Made by a program: the position numbers and the translations under genes
Notes under the pieces: model-generated
Told to the model about the DNA's origin: nothing
The model's database searches: none
Seen by the model: the letters and a program-made list of their open reading frames with translations, nothing else
In this document: piece by piece, positions 51,158-62,009 of the stretch
Layout: each line of letters opens with the position of its first letter
How positions within the stretch are numbered: position 1 is the first letter of the stretch
NCBI GenBank assembly: GCA_022496805.1
Contig: CM040086.1
Coordinates: 16,172,212 to 16,236,211, forward strand
Length of the DNA stretch: 64,000 bases
Reading direction: 5' to 3'
Source of the DNA: Pohlia nutans
Taxonomy: Eukaryota; Streptophyta; Bryopsida; Bryales; Mniaceae

Positions 51158-51642
51158 ATCGATCGCCCAGAACCTAAATCAATCATTCTCGCCGGCCACA
51201 ACGATATATCTGGATTACGCTCAAGCTAGAATAGGATATCGAGGAGCAGAGGCTGTGTCTGGTGAAGAAGGAAGGAATGGTTGCATGCATGCAGGTCCCT
51301 GTAGTTCGTTGTGGACGCAATAGTACTCCTGTGTACTGCTGCTTTGGACGCTCCGGACATGCATGCAAATCATCCAGCAGTTCCCAACAGAGAGACCGGC
51401 ACAGGCACATGGCGATCGAGGGCACACCAGCGCCACTTGGCGGATTGGGAAGTGCACGCGCGACGAACTGAACTATGAGGGGGAGGATGCAGGATCGACG
51501 TCGCCCAGGCAACCGCGCGCCCGGCCGGGGCTCTTTCCTTCCGTTACTTGAACGTCTTCCAACTGTCACTCTTCGGCCAGGGCCATCCATGCCAGTGATG
51601 CCAGGGCCACACAACCCATGAAGCAGCGGAGGCAGGGTTAAC
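51158..51642 (-). promoter_or_regulatory. Upstream region of the hydroxylase gene
   Basis: GC-rich for the window; open frames on both strands lack family likeness. It may hold the promoter or an unseen 5' exon (acceptor-like TTTAG/GTTCTGG on the minus strand, near 51168-51175). Confidence 0.3.
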
Positions 51643-51646
51643 TTAA

Positions 51647-52023
51647 CCCCTAAACGTACCGATCCTTTGAACACAAGTAGATGCTAGACTCAAAGATAGA
51701 TATTAGCATGGCTCAAATGTACATGAGGTGTACATGAGAGGACCATTGTAAACATAAAATTTACCCAACAAATTTGACATACTTGCAGTTGGAGATGTAC
51801 AGTACATGAGGTGTACATGAGAGGACCATTGCAAGCATAAAATTTGCCCAACAACTTTGACATACTTGCAGTTGGAGGCCTTTTTAATAGTTGCAGTTGG
51901 AGGCCTTTAGTAAAGAATTTAATAGTCTTACAAAGGTGACTTGGATGAAAGTCATCCAAAATTTTATGAGAAAGTTGCAAGGCTCTATATCTGTTTATGA
52001 TCCAACGCTCGGTCCTTTAGGGG
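51647..52023. mobile_element. TTAA-family MITE, compact copy
   Basis: TTAA at 51643-51646 and 52024-52027; begins CCCCTAAACGTACCGATCC and ends CGGTCCTTTAGGGG. 377 bp; the uninterrupted relative of 30079-31603. It lies about 490 bp upstream of the hydroxylase start. Confidence 0.75.
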
Positions 52024-52027
52024 TTAA

Positions 52028-53494
52028 TCCCTAAAGGACCACAACTATGCCTATCTCCTAAATCCTAAACTTGCACATGCTCACTATTCCTCCAACAGTG
52101 AGTGAAAATATTCTATGTATATGCATCTCAATATCTGCAAATTAAATTTTGGGTAAAATTCCAATCAATGAATAAATTGACATTTAATGTTGTTTAAAAA
52201 ACAAGGTTTTTAGTTTATATACATGTGTATATGTATAGACTTGTTATACATCTCCGGGGTGCACTATTCAATAAAGCCAGGAATCACGTGCATGCATCTT
52301 CATTATTAAAACATTCATATCTACTCTCTTTTTTTGGCTAAAATTAAGCAATATATGTACAAATCTCACAACCTCAAAATACATTTCCTTATGTACATAG
52401 GGGTTAAAAATGAGGAATTTAACTCCAAGCCCTATGTATATCTTCTTTTCGCTCGATTGAAATGTATCTCCCATACATACATTTCGTGCATGCTTGTTCT
52501 AAGTAATACCCTTGTTGTGCACACACGTGTATAATTACAGCACTTGAAAAGTGCACTCCCCGGGTTTTATATATATGAGAACATAAAAAGTTGCATCTTG
52601 CATTTGACATCACGTAGGATGCTTCATTGATCAAAATGATTTTTTTCATGAATTCTAAATTGAATTTTTTAGAAAAAATCAATTTAGTATCAATTTACAT
52701 GCAATAGTTGTAAATTTTTTATTGGTCATATGAAGTAGGCGAACAATCTTTTTGTCACTGTGTTTTTATAAAAATGCATTTAAAAAAACTTTCTTTTAAC
52801 TGAAAAAATGTTTATTTATAGGTTATCTATACATGTGTTTAGTTATAAATGTAAAATCTGTTAATGGTATCATTGAGTTTAGATGTGATTGTTTTGAGAC
52901 AATGTCTATTTAATATTATGTATGTATATTGTGTATGTATATTATCTAATTTTTGTAATTTTTCAAAAAAAAATTCACCAAAAAGGTATTTATCAAAATC
53001 ACATTATTTTGGAGAGCATACCCATATCAAGCCATCATCCATTTTTAGACTTATCCAAGCCTTGGAGGATATTTGAGCTCTAAAAAGGGCCCTTAAGGAT
53101 TGACAAAGAACCCCAATTTATTGATGTAGGTTTAGCCTAAGTGAGTACCAATGGATCCGTCTCTATCTTGTATGAAAGATTAGACTAGAGGACAATGAGT
53201 GCTACAACTAAAGAATGACTCACCTATCAACTCCCTCCACCATGCTTTGAATCATAGTACCATACCACGGAGTACATGGGCACAAATAGGGGAAATGTTC
53301 TCATCCTTCACCTTTGAAGTACTAATTTAAATAAAAACCAAGGTGCCCCACACAAGCTTCTTAAGGGCCATATTTAGAGCTCAAATATCCTCTAATGTTT
53401 AGAAAACTGCCAAATTTGGAGAGGGGTGAGGACATGGACATGTTAGAGTGATGTAAGTTTCACATTCAATTTAAGACATGTATTGTGAACTAAC
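52028..53494. other. Intergenic; possible further TTAA-type ends
   Basis: TCCCTAAAGGACC directly after TTAA 52024-52027 and CATAGGGGTTAA near 52397-52408 could bound another element, but their inverted match is weak. No gene. Confidence 0.35.
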
Positions 53495-53498
53495 TTAA

Positions 53499-53690
53499 CC
53501 CTTAAAGGTCCAAAGAGCTCTTTCCAACCAGTATTACACAACAATATTCCATTGTATATGACATGGTTCCACTCCTCTAATGTCAACATGATTTTAATGA
53601 ACTATTAGGGTCTCAATTTGGAACTTTCTATTTATAACAAATGTCAAATATACGCGAACGTATCTACTATCCCTATGAGCCCTTTAAGGG
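53499..53690. mobile_element. TTAA-family MITE, 192 bp
   Basis: TTAA at 53495-53498 and 53691-53694; ends CCCTTAAAGGTCCAAAGAGC and the inverse of GAGCCCTTTAAGGG. Related to 54893-55477 and 61696-61917. Confidence 0.75.
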
Positions 53691-54240
53691 TTAATATATG
53701 GCAATTTTGGCATTATTTCACAAGAAATATCAGCTGTACTGAAGAGACCAGACCAAGCAATCAGTTCATTACACTCATTCAATTTCTCCTGCGTGAGTGT
53801 TCAAGAGACTGACTTTCAAACGTGATGATTATTATTGAGTGAAAGTCAAGGAGGCATGTTTACCATGCTGCATTCAGCTTGGGATGCACACGCAGATGAG
53901 GACATGGATGAGGATGCACTCACTCACATGACGAGAATATAATTGTATAAGGTAGAGGGCTCTAAACCCATCACGGTTCTAAACCCGCACTCTACCAAGG
54001 ACAAACATTTTGAAATTTTGGATGTATTCATGGTGAAGAGCACCACTTTAAAACCCATGTCATTTCAACTTCAGAAATTCATAACTAATTTTTGGAACAT
54101 CCAATTTTTTTATATTCAAAGTATGTTGGTCTTTGCTTCGATGTCTATTCCAATTGGCATGATGAATCTATAAAACAAGCATTTACTCTACGTGAAGCTT
54201 GTCCCATATAACAAATACGTTCTAAAATTGGCTCGCTTAG

Positions 54241-54759
54241 CCTTTTGAGGTCCAGATGATGCACCGATTTCAAAAATATGTTACAAAATGTTTGATGAAT
54301 CAAAAAAATGAAATTGATATACAAAGCAAAGTTGAAAAATCTCAATGTGTAGATTATATTGGTATTAATAGTTGGATTTATCTTCTTTTTTATTAATATT
54401 TTTTAAATTAAAATTTCAAGGTTTTAAAAATAAATTCAATTAGAAATATTAAATTACCAATTTTAAATTAAAATTTGTTGTAATGAATTTGGAATAATAT
54501 GCATCATGAGATGGTATAATTTCCATTGTTTGATTTTACTTATTTTGGAAAATATTTTTTAAGATCTCAATTTTTAAAGATTGAAACTTGACATGAACCA
54601 CTTTTTTATTTAAAAGAAAATCACAATATCTTATTTTGAAAATCCATACTATACAAATGATAGTCAACTAGCACTAGAACCACAAGAAATTTGGATGAAT
54701 AAAAAACATCATTGTATGTAGTAAAGGGTCACATCATAAATCGTTGGCGGGTCAAAGGG
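54241..54759. mobile_element. TTAA-family MITE
   Basis: Starts CCTTTTGAGGTCCAGATG after TTAG (54237-54240) and ends GGGTCAAAGGG before TTAA (54760-54763). The interior matches the halves of 18966-20040. 519 bp. Confidence 0.6.
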
Positions 54760-54892
54760 TTAATAAATAAGAACCTAAGTAATCAAACTTCCTTTAGAAA
54801 TAGCTTCAATCAATGGCAACAGTCCAAGGCTCTTCCACTTTTGCCCAGAGGAATTGAAATGAATGTCTCAATTTTGATTAGTAAATACTTAA

Positions 54893-55477
54893 CCCTTAAA
54901 GGTCCAGATTGGCCATTCCGGCCAATGTACACGACCGTATTTCATTGTATTTGGAATGGTTCTACACCTCCTATGAGTATTGTATCAAAAGTAAAATTAA
55001 AATTCATGTCTACATGAGAGTTATCCTTAAAGTCACCGTGTGTTTGAATAAGATGCCGTGAATTTTGCTATAATGTATTGTTATTTGTGCACCCCAAATA
55101 GTTAAAAGGTAGGGAAAAGCTTGGTGGTCTATCATTATTAGGTGTGTAAGAGCTTGGTGGTTTTCAAACTCATGGAAAACTAGTTTAGCCGTCTTTCTTG
55201 ACGGCTAAACTAGTTTCCCTTGAGTTTAGAGACCACCAAGCTCTTACACACCTAACAATGATAGACCACCAAGCTTTTCCCTACCTTTTAACTATTTGGG
55301 GTGCACAAATAACAATACATTATAGCAAAATTCACGGCATCTTATTCAAACACACGGTGACTTTAAGGATAACTCTATGGTCTTAAAAACTATTGGGATC
55401 TCAATTTGGAACTTTCTACTCATAACAAATGTTAAATATACGGCAACGTATCTACTATTCCCTAAATCCTTCAAGGG
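54893..55477. mobile_element. TTAA-family MITE interrupted by a hairpin
   Basis: TTAA at 54889-54892 and 55478-55481; ends CCCTTAAAGGTCC and CCTTCAAGGG. Removing the 360-bp hairpin and one ATG leaves 222 bp, exactly the length of its sister copy at 61696-61917 (opposite orientation). Confidence 0.85.
55017..55376. repeat. 360-bp near-perfect hairpin insertion
   Basis: The arms AGAGTTATCCTTAAAGTCACC... pair with the inverse over about 170 bp each, centred at 55196.5, with no net indel and few mismatches; the loop is GCCGTCTTTCTTGACGGC. ATG flanks both sides (55014-55016, 55377-55379). The sister copy at 61696-61917 keeps the empty ATG site (61794-61796, other strand). Transcribed, it would form a long dsRNA. 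Confidence 0.85.
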
Positions 55478-55509
55478 TTAAGCTCGATAAAACTGACGTC
55501 TGCTTCGAA

Positions 55510-55583
55510 GGCCGCGTAGCGCAGTGGATTAGCGCGTCAGACTTCGGATCTGAAGGTCGGGGGTTCGAATCCCTTCGTGGTCG
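55510..55583 (+). tRNA. tRNA-Arg (anticodon TCG)
   Basis: A 74-nt cloverleaf without intron. The acceptor GGCCGCG pairs with CGTGGTC (two G-U pairs), the D arm is GCGC/GCGC, and the anticodon stem TCAGA/TCTGA closes the loop CTTCGGA, giving anticodon TCG, which reads CGA. The T stem has two G-U pairs around TTCGAAT. A and B boxes are intact. A T-run at about 55640-55646 could terminate pol III transcription. It lies 28 bp after a TTAA duplication. Confidence 0.95.
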
Positions 55584-55944
55584 GAGTAAATACCTGGATA
55601 AGAAATTTGGAACTGCATAGCAATGTAGAGAAACGGTTTTCTTTTTTTGCAGGAGAGTTACTATTTCTGAGGTTGACATCATTTGAGTGCACTTTATATA
55701 AGTCAGTTTGCAATGTATGTTTACGACTTTGATTTTTGCGGGAGAGTTACTATTTGTGGACTTGATATCATATGAGTGCACTTTATATATACTCTCTGTC
55801 CCATATTAAGCTTCTTGATTCATTTGTTAATTAGTATCATTGAATTTTTTTTGTTTGCTCAAACTACTATTCCTACTAACTCAAGGTCCACAAGGTCCAC
55901 AAGGTTTCATCAAATTCTTATAGATAGATAGAAACTCCAATCCC

Positions 55945-56285
55945 TTTTTTAGCAAAGGGCCGGCGTGAATAAAGTGTCCGTTCGTAATGTCAATGACCCG
56001 GTGCCCACCAGGCAAGGGGACATTGGGACAATACTACTCTCCCCTTTCGGAGATGGACACTATAGTGATGTACTATGCTAGTTCCTACCTAGCCACTAGT
56101 GTCTTGAAGATACCGAACACGGTATCCCCCCAAAGGGCTTTGAAGTACCCATACAACGTCTAAGGACCCCCCACCATAGTTAGGTGGACTATGGTGGTGA
56201 GTACCACGCCAACATGGGGAATAGAACCCACAACCTCCTCATTGGGGGCCATGAGCCCTAACCACCAATCCAAGGCTTGTGGAGC
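55945..56285 (-). mobile_element. tRNA-derived SINE
   Basis: On the minus strand a box-A-like GTGGTTAGGGCTCATGG (about 56252-56270) precedes the box B GGTTGTGGGTTCTATTCCC (56217-56235), then a non-tRNA body ending ACACTTTATTCACGCCGGCC. The end is shared with 34186-34330. Confidence 0.6.
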
Positions 56286-56842
56286 CTTCAAATTCTTATA
56301 TCTAATCTCGAAAGAACAAATGAACAAGTGAATAAATAAGAAAAATATAAACAAAGATAATGAATACAAAATCATATTGGGATACAATGATTCAATAACT
56401 AAAATATTCAAAAGTTATATAAATTTGAGAAGTAAGATATTTAAAATTTAGAAATAAAATATTCAAATACCAAAAGATCGCCTTGCCTTACATGAGAATG
56501 TACAACATATTCCACACCCAACAAGACCTTTATTAGTAGGATAGGTGGAGTCCCAAGATGATGTACATAATGTATGAAGGAAAGGTAAAGCTCATGAAGG
56601 CTACTAAATGTTACGGGAAATATTGAATGAGAATTTCGAATATTAAAAAAAAAATCTATGTCAAAAAGTGTGTTTAAAACAAGCCCTTTTTTGGATAGTC
56701 TAATGTACTTATTTCCTTTTATCGTAAATTTGGTATTTGAAAATTGTTTATCACTCAAAATTGTTTATCACTAAAGTCTATAGTTTGAAATTTGTAATCA
56801 TTTCTAAGAAGTTGATTATCATTTCTATACTTACAATATAAG

Positions 56843-56846
<4 letters not shown>

Positions 56847-56882
<36 letters not shown>
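56847..56882. repeat. (TA)n microsatellite
   Basis: About 18 uninterrupted TA units. Confidence 0.95.
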
Positions 56883-56887
<5 letters not shown>

Positions 56888-56980
56888 AATTTCAAGATAC
56901 TACTTAGAATATATATAGAATAGTTTGTAAAGAATATCATACACCAACTCATAGGATCTACAACTCATTCATAAATTGTA

Positions 56981-57571
56981 CTCCCTCCGTCCCAAAGATA
57001 TAGTCCAATTCACGATTTTTTTGCGTCCCATTTATATCGTCCAGTTGTTGATCTAAACCTCAATCCAAGCATTATTTAGAAGATCCAACCCTAGGATCTT
57101 GAAGTTATCTTAACGTTTAAGTAACTTGCCAAATTTGAACCGTTGATTCTTCTTCATTTGTGAGATCATAATAGTCAAAGTTGGCTAAATTTTATTCCTG
57201 CGGAAACCAAAGAACTATTTTCGGTTTTTGAGGATCTTTTGGGGTTAAGTGTAAATGCTACCATTGGGTGTGGGCTTTTGTTATTTTGTGATTGGAGTGG
57301 GGACGCGGGCCAAGCATCGCGGTTGTGGTTGCGATGACCGTGGCGACATTTCTGACGACCACTGGTGCCTTGGCAAATTGCGTGCAATAACGATGGTGGT
57401 TTTGGCACCAAAACTAAGATTTGTAGAGGGTGACAAAGTTCAAACTTTTCAAAAGTAGAAGAGGCTTCAATGATTTGCATACTCGCACCACAAAATTATG
57501 CAAAAAAAATATTTTGAGCTTAATCTTGTTGTTTGAAGACAAGTTGGACAATATCTTTGGGACGGAGGGAG
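56981..57571. mobile_element. Stowaway-type element, 591 bp
   Basis: Ends CTCCCTCCGTCCCAAAGATAT and the inverse of ATATCTTTGGGACGGAGGGAG match over 21 bp, flanked by TA (56979-56980, 57572-57573). It is longer than a typical Stowaway, and its GC-richer interior (57250-57420) differs from both ends. No transposase frame. Confidence 0.85.
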
Positions 57572-57573
57572 TA

Positions 57574-58675
57574 GTAGATAAAAGACATCAATGTTGTAGG
57601 TTAAAGGAAAAAAATATAGCCAAATGTTAAAGATTGCTAGATTGGCTCATATCAAAATTTGGCGCGGTAATCCGACAATGGAACCATCTTTATGCACATG
57701 CATGCACACTCTATATTATAAAATAGGTGTTTAATTGAATTTATAAAAACGCTAATGCTTAGTATGAATGTGTGGTTGAATTGGAAAACAAACAATACAT
57801 TCACCATAACGGATTATACAATTTTCTTTATGATCTGAAGCAATTTTAGTATTGAATGCATAAATATGAAAAGCCAGAACATTTTTGTTGTGAACACAAG
57901 TTTAGGTGTGCAAGAATGGAGGACTTAGTTTGCGAGAAGATGGAAGCATAAGAAGAAAACTGAAGGATGACTTCCTTCATCTTAAGGGGATTTGTTTCCT
58001 TTGTCATCCAAGTTTCCATGATGGTCTCTGCCATCAGTGCCATGGCTTTTCACCATCACTCATCCCTGAAACCCTAGCCGTTTGAATAGCAACTGCAGTG
58101 GGGCTGACCTTTGTACAGAAGAAAGGCGTGCGCAATAATGGAATCTGAGATAACAGGGCAAAGCATTACAATCAGCCATTATACCGATTTACACTCATGG
58201 GCATCTTTACAGGTCGATCTTCCTAGGGACACATGTTTCTGTATTTCACACTGGCACATCCATCATTCCATTGACTGCAATATGTAAAAGTAATTTCTTA
58301 GGATTTATAAAAATGCAAAAATAGTAAAATAATAAAAAATAAAAAACTCACCCCAGATGAGGTCGTCGCTCTATAGAAGGCACATTTCTTTTGTTCGTGC
58401 TGTCAAAACAACTCGGTCCTTGGCATACAAGCTGATTCACAAAACACTAAGAGGAAGGCTTGCCATCTGCTGCAGTCCCGTTCAATCCAGCTAAGCTCAG
58501 ATTAACAGATACATGCAATAGCTAGTTTTACTGCTTTACAAGAAAACTAATTGCTAACATCCTGCTCACCACAAAACTTAAGCCTCTCTTTGCTTGTCAG
58601 GCTTATGAGATTTCAGGTGGCAACAAGCAGTACAGTGTTGTACTGAGTTTAGGAACAAGGTTTAAGATTCTACAA
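57574..58675. other. Intergenic and 3' flank of the OEP16-like gene
   Basis: No gene recognised; the part nearest 58675 probably contains the 3' UTR. Confidence 0.45.
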
Positions 58676-61280
58676 TCATATACCAGTGGGGGGATATTGA
58701 GCAGGTCGAAGAAAGTCCCCTGCAGTAGCAATTGCTGACACCAGGACTGAGGTGCCTAGCATTTTTGCAACATTTCCAGTTCGGGCTGATACAAGCGCTC
58801 CAGTAATGGCCCCTGATATACTTGCATTCATCTGCCATGATCAAAAAACAACAACCAATATGAGTAGATGAACACACATACGGTCGGCTGGTTGGTTGAT
58901 TATAGCTATAAGATACATAGTGCTGTTGTATTGGGTTTGATATAATGGATACAATGGAGGTATATTTGGTTTCTTAGTCAATTTATGTCCCACGTATTAG
59001 TGTCACTCGTCTTTGGTTTCTCTTTAAAATATAAGCCATCATCAACACCTTGCCTAATACAAAACTCTGCTTTTAGCATATTAGCTCACTTGCGTACTGT
59101 TTATTCTAGGTACAAGAATCCTCACCCAATCCTTCTTCCTTCTAGCAGACTCCACCCCACAATTGAGTCCCAGGTAGGCACCTGCAAAGCATCCTGCATC
59201 ACTATCTATCATTAGATAGGCAATTCCTTAAATGATACAGCAAGGTAGAGTAAGGATGTTTGCCATTATATCTACATTCATACATACATACATGCATAAA
59301 AAACCCGCTTGTTTCATCGTCAAACTGATCACGAGTGAGTTTCTAAACTAAGGGGAAGAGAAGGCTCACCCCATCCCAAGCCATTCCTCGCTATTGACTT
59401 CGTCTGTGGAAAAAGAAGCGCATCAATTACCGGCAACAGCCTGCTTGCAACAAATGAAAATTACACCTATGTACACAACACAAATATAAATTCCTCTGCC
59501 CAATGAACAGCGTGCGTGCACCATAACCAGTTGTCCTGCATGCTTTAGGGTTTAGATGTGTCTCAATTTTGTTCCCTAAGTACGAAAGGGGTATATGGCA
59601 TAACCGAGCTGCTCCCTGCAAGTCCTCCGGTCAACCAAGAAGTAATAATATCTAGAAATTCGTGATTTCATTTAGGACGACCGGTTATGTCCAATTACCA
59701 TCTCTGTCTCCTAGCTCTCGAATTGTTATCCGTCTAAGTTGCTAAATCAAACCCTAATAAATGTAATCAAAACTTGACACGCATATCATGAGATTGGCCT
59801 TTGCTTCGAGAAGATCATGCTAACCGATACTAAAATGAAATGCACAAAGTTTTTGAGATGAGATGTTAAACTTACCACATATAAAGCCCGAGATGCTCCT
59901 ACATGACCTGAGCCAGATCCATAACCACGAATTCGCAGTCAGAAAGACGGACTAAAAACCACAGCAACAAAAACACTGTAAATATGAAGGAAAATTCAAC
60001 AATTTGAGAACACTGGGAGGTCGAGAATGCACCTTCTTTAACAGCGTCATAAGATCCCATAAACATTCCCCATGCAACTCCTGCCTGCAATATGCACGCT
60101 AAGAGATCAGATCTTGGACTCTACCCATTTTGCAATCAAGACATGTAGAAGTTGTGCGAGCAAAGTTCTACGTCACACTACTCGAGAAACATGACCAAAT
60201 GTGATCAAGAGGCATCTTTGCCTCACAGTGCGGATGTCCCAGAAACTTCACTCCACTAGAAGAACAATCGAGACTCAAAATTCTTTTCGTTTCACCAATT
60301 TGACAAGAGGGCTAGAGAACGCCAAGAGAACTATCGGAATAATAATTCGCTAGGGTGAACAAATGCATTCGGACAACTACAACTGCATTGCCTACATATG
60401 CTCTTCTTACTCGGACTCATCTTCTCAATTAATTTTTAATCCATCAAACATTAACCCCTCAAGGCCCCATGATATTTTGTACTATTCGAAGAAACTAAAC
60501 TTTGACTGCAATTATCTCTTGTACAACAAACTTAAGTGAGAATATGATTTGTACTTCAAAATTTCCCAAATCAATACTAAGATTGCAATGTATTTTTTAA
60601 ATATATATCTTATGTAGTTTTTGAACAAAATGAGTTTAAAAAATGACCTAATGAACAAGTCCGAGGACACAATATGTCCCCTTGGGCCTTGAGGGGTTAA
60701 AAAGGCAGAAAATTCTCGATAGTTGCTCACTGAAAGCAATAAATTGTCATCTTAAGTCTAACGTAGCTACCTTTCCCTCAATCGAAAGCCCATCAGCAGA
60801 TTGTTTAATTACTCACTACACTCATAACTCTTTTACATCACCCTTTGGAAATCAACGCCCATGAGTTCAGAACTTGGAAAGTGTCCAATCACATAGCAAA
60901 CATCTGAAATGTGTGATAATAACGAATTCAGAGTGTACACTCAACAGCAGCCAATAACCTGTAATTGATCTCCATCGAGGAAACCCTAAATCCAAAACAC
61001 TCGCATGTAATACCAAGAACCCGACAAGGATCGATCACATTGCCCTTGGTTTTTCTAAATACAGCTACATGTGATCAATCTCGTCAGGGAACATACGAGC
61101 GCAAACACCCCGAGAGTCCTACAAGAGAGAGCACATAAATGTGCATTGAATGATCTCATGAAAACCCTAATTAATTTGTATACGGGGTGGGGGGTAGCGT
61201 ACCATTCCGATGCGGACGAAGCCGTCGACGGCGCGGGAGACGCAGGGGGGGCCGGCTTCGTAGATGTCTCGGGCGTCCAT
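58676..61280 (-). CDS. OEP16-4-like PRAT (Tim17/22/23 superfamily) membrane protein
   Basis: Six coding exons on the minus strand: 61280-61203, 60084-60033, 59898-59876, 59403-59370, 59181-59126 and 58831-58676. All have GT-AG borders and phases agree, giving 132 aa (Arabidopsis OEP16-4 is about 136 aa). The protein starts MDARDIYEAG. VDGFVRIGMAGVAWGMFMG matches the first PRAT helix, TKSIARNGLGWGAYLGLNCG the second, and ISGAITGALVSARTG the third, in the usual Gly-rich pattern; RRKKDW precedes the third helix as in OEP16-4 (GKNDW). The family sits in the plastid outer envelope or mitochondrial membranes and passes amino acids, preproteins or other solutes; the location here is inferred from the closest likeness. 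Exons 3 and 4 are only 23 and 34 nt. Intron 1 (1,118 bp) carries a TTAA-family MITE. Confidence 0.92.
60455..60696. mobile_element. TTAA-family MITE in intron 1 of the OEP16-like gene
   Basis: TTAA at 60451-60454 and 60697-60700; terminal inverted repeats CCCCTCAAGGCCCC / GGGCCTTGAGGGG. 242 bp, noncoding. Confidence 0.8.
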
Positions 61281-61570
61281 GAGTGGAAAGGCGACTGTGC
61301 ACGGCTATACTTGAGAAGCAATCTACTTGAATTGCAAACGTAAAGAGTGAGGATGGAGTGACGAGGGAAGAGTGAAGGCAAGGGAGGCAGGGGGGCATGG
61401 CCGGCGAGGGGAGCTTCGTGAGGCGACGAAGGAACAATGAAGAAGAAGAAGCCGCAATTGACGACGACGATGACGACGAGTGATGAGTGGGAATGGGAGG
61501 CTCATTCATTGTGAGTGCCCACTTTTTGACCCCTCAATATTGCCTTCTTTTTTTTCTTTTTTCTTTTTTA
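61281..61570 (-). promoter_or_regulatory. 5' UTR and promoter of the OEP16-like gene
   Basis: GC-rich leader with TCG/TCC-rich minus-strand sequence. Competing frames such as 61509-61171 are Ser/Pro-rich leader translation and lack the PRAT helices. Confidence 0.35.
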
Positions 61571-62009
61571 ATTTAGGATAGTATATACATTGGCTTATAT
61601 TTGACATTTTTGGAAAGAAGAAAGTTCAAAATTGAGATCCCAATTTCTCATTAAAATTATGTTGACGTGAATTTTAACTTATGTTTTGATTTTAACCCTT
61701 GAAGGATTTAGGGAATAGTAGATACGTTGCCGTATATTTAACATTTGTTATGAGTAGAAAGTTCCAAATTGAGATCCCAATAGCCTTTAAGACCATGTAG
61801 ACATGAATTTTAATTTTACTTTTGATACAATACTCATAGGAGGTGTAGAACCATTCCAAATACAATGAAATACAACCGTGTACATTGGCCGGAATGGCCA
61901 ATCTGGACCTTTAAGGGTTAATTCCATAGAGGTGTGGAACCATGGTAAATACAATGGAATATTATTGTATTATACTAGTCAGAAAGGGCTCTCTGGACCT
62001 TTAAAGGTT
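61571..62009. mobile_element. Outer TTAA-family copy holding a nested copy
   Basis: Sequence on both sides of 61696-61917 is the inverse of the element at 53499-53690: the left part (TATATTTGACATTTTTGG...GTTGACGTGAATTTTAA) and the right part (TTAATTCC...GGACCTTTAAAGGTTA) join across TTAA. So one copy inserted into another at TTAA. Confidence 0.55.
61696..61917. mobile_element. TTAA-family MITE, intact 222-bp copy
   Basis: TTAA at 61692-61695 and 61918-61921; ends CCCTTGAAGGATTTAGGG and GGACCTTTAAGGG. Close sister of 54893-55477 without the hairpin, so it preserves that insertion's empty site. Confidence 0.85.

Noticed and set aside
52028..52404. Another TTAA-family element
   Set aside because: The left and right ends match only over the first few bases, and no related copy was recognised.
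61055..61509. Ser/Pro-rich frames near the OEP16-like start
   Set aside because: They overlap the leader and exon 1 in wrong frames; only the frame starting at 61280 gives the PRAT sequence and a phased splice.
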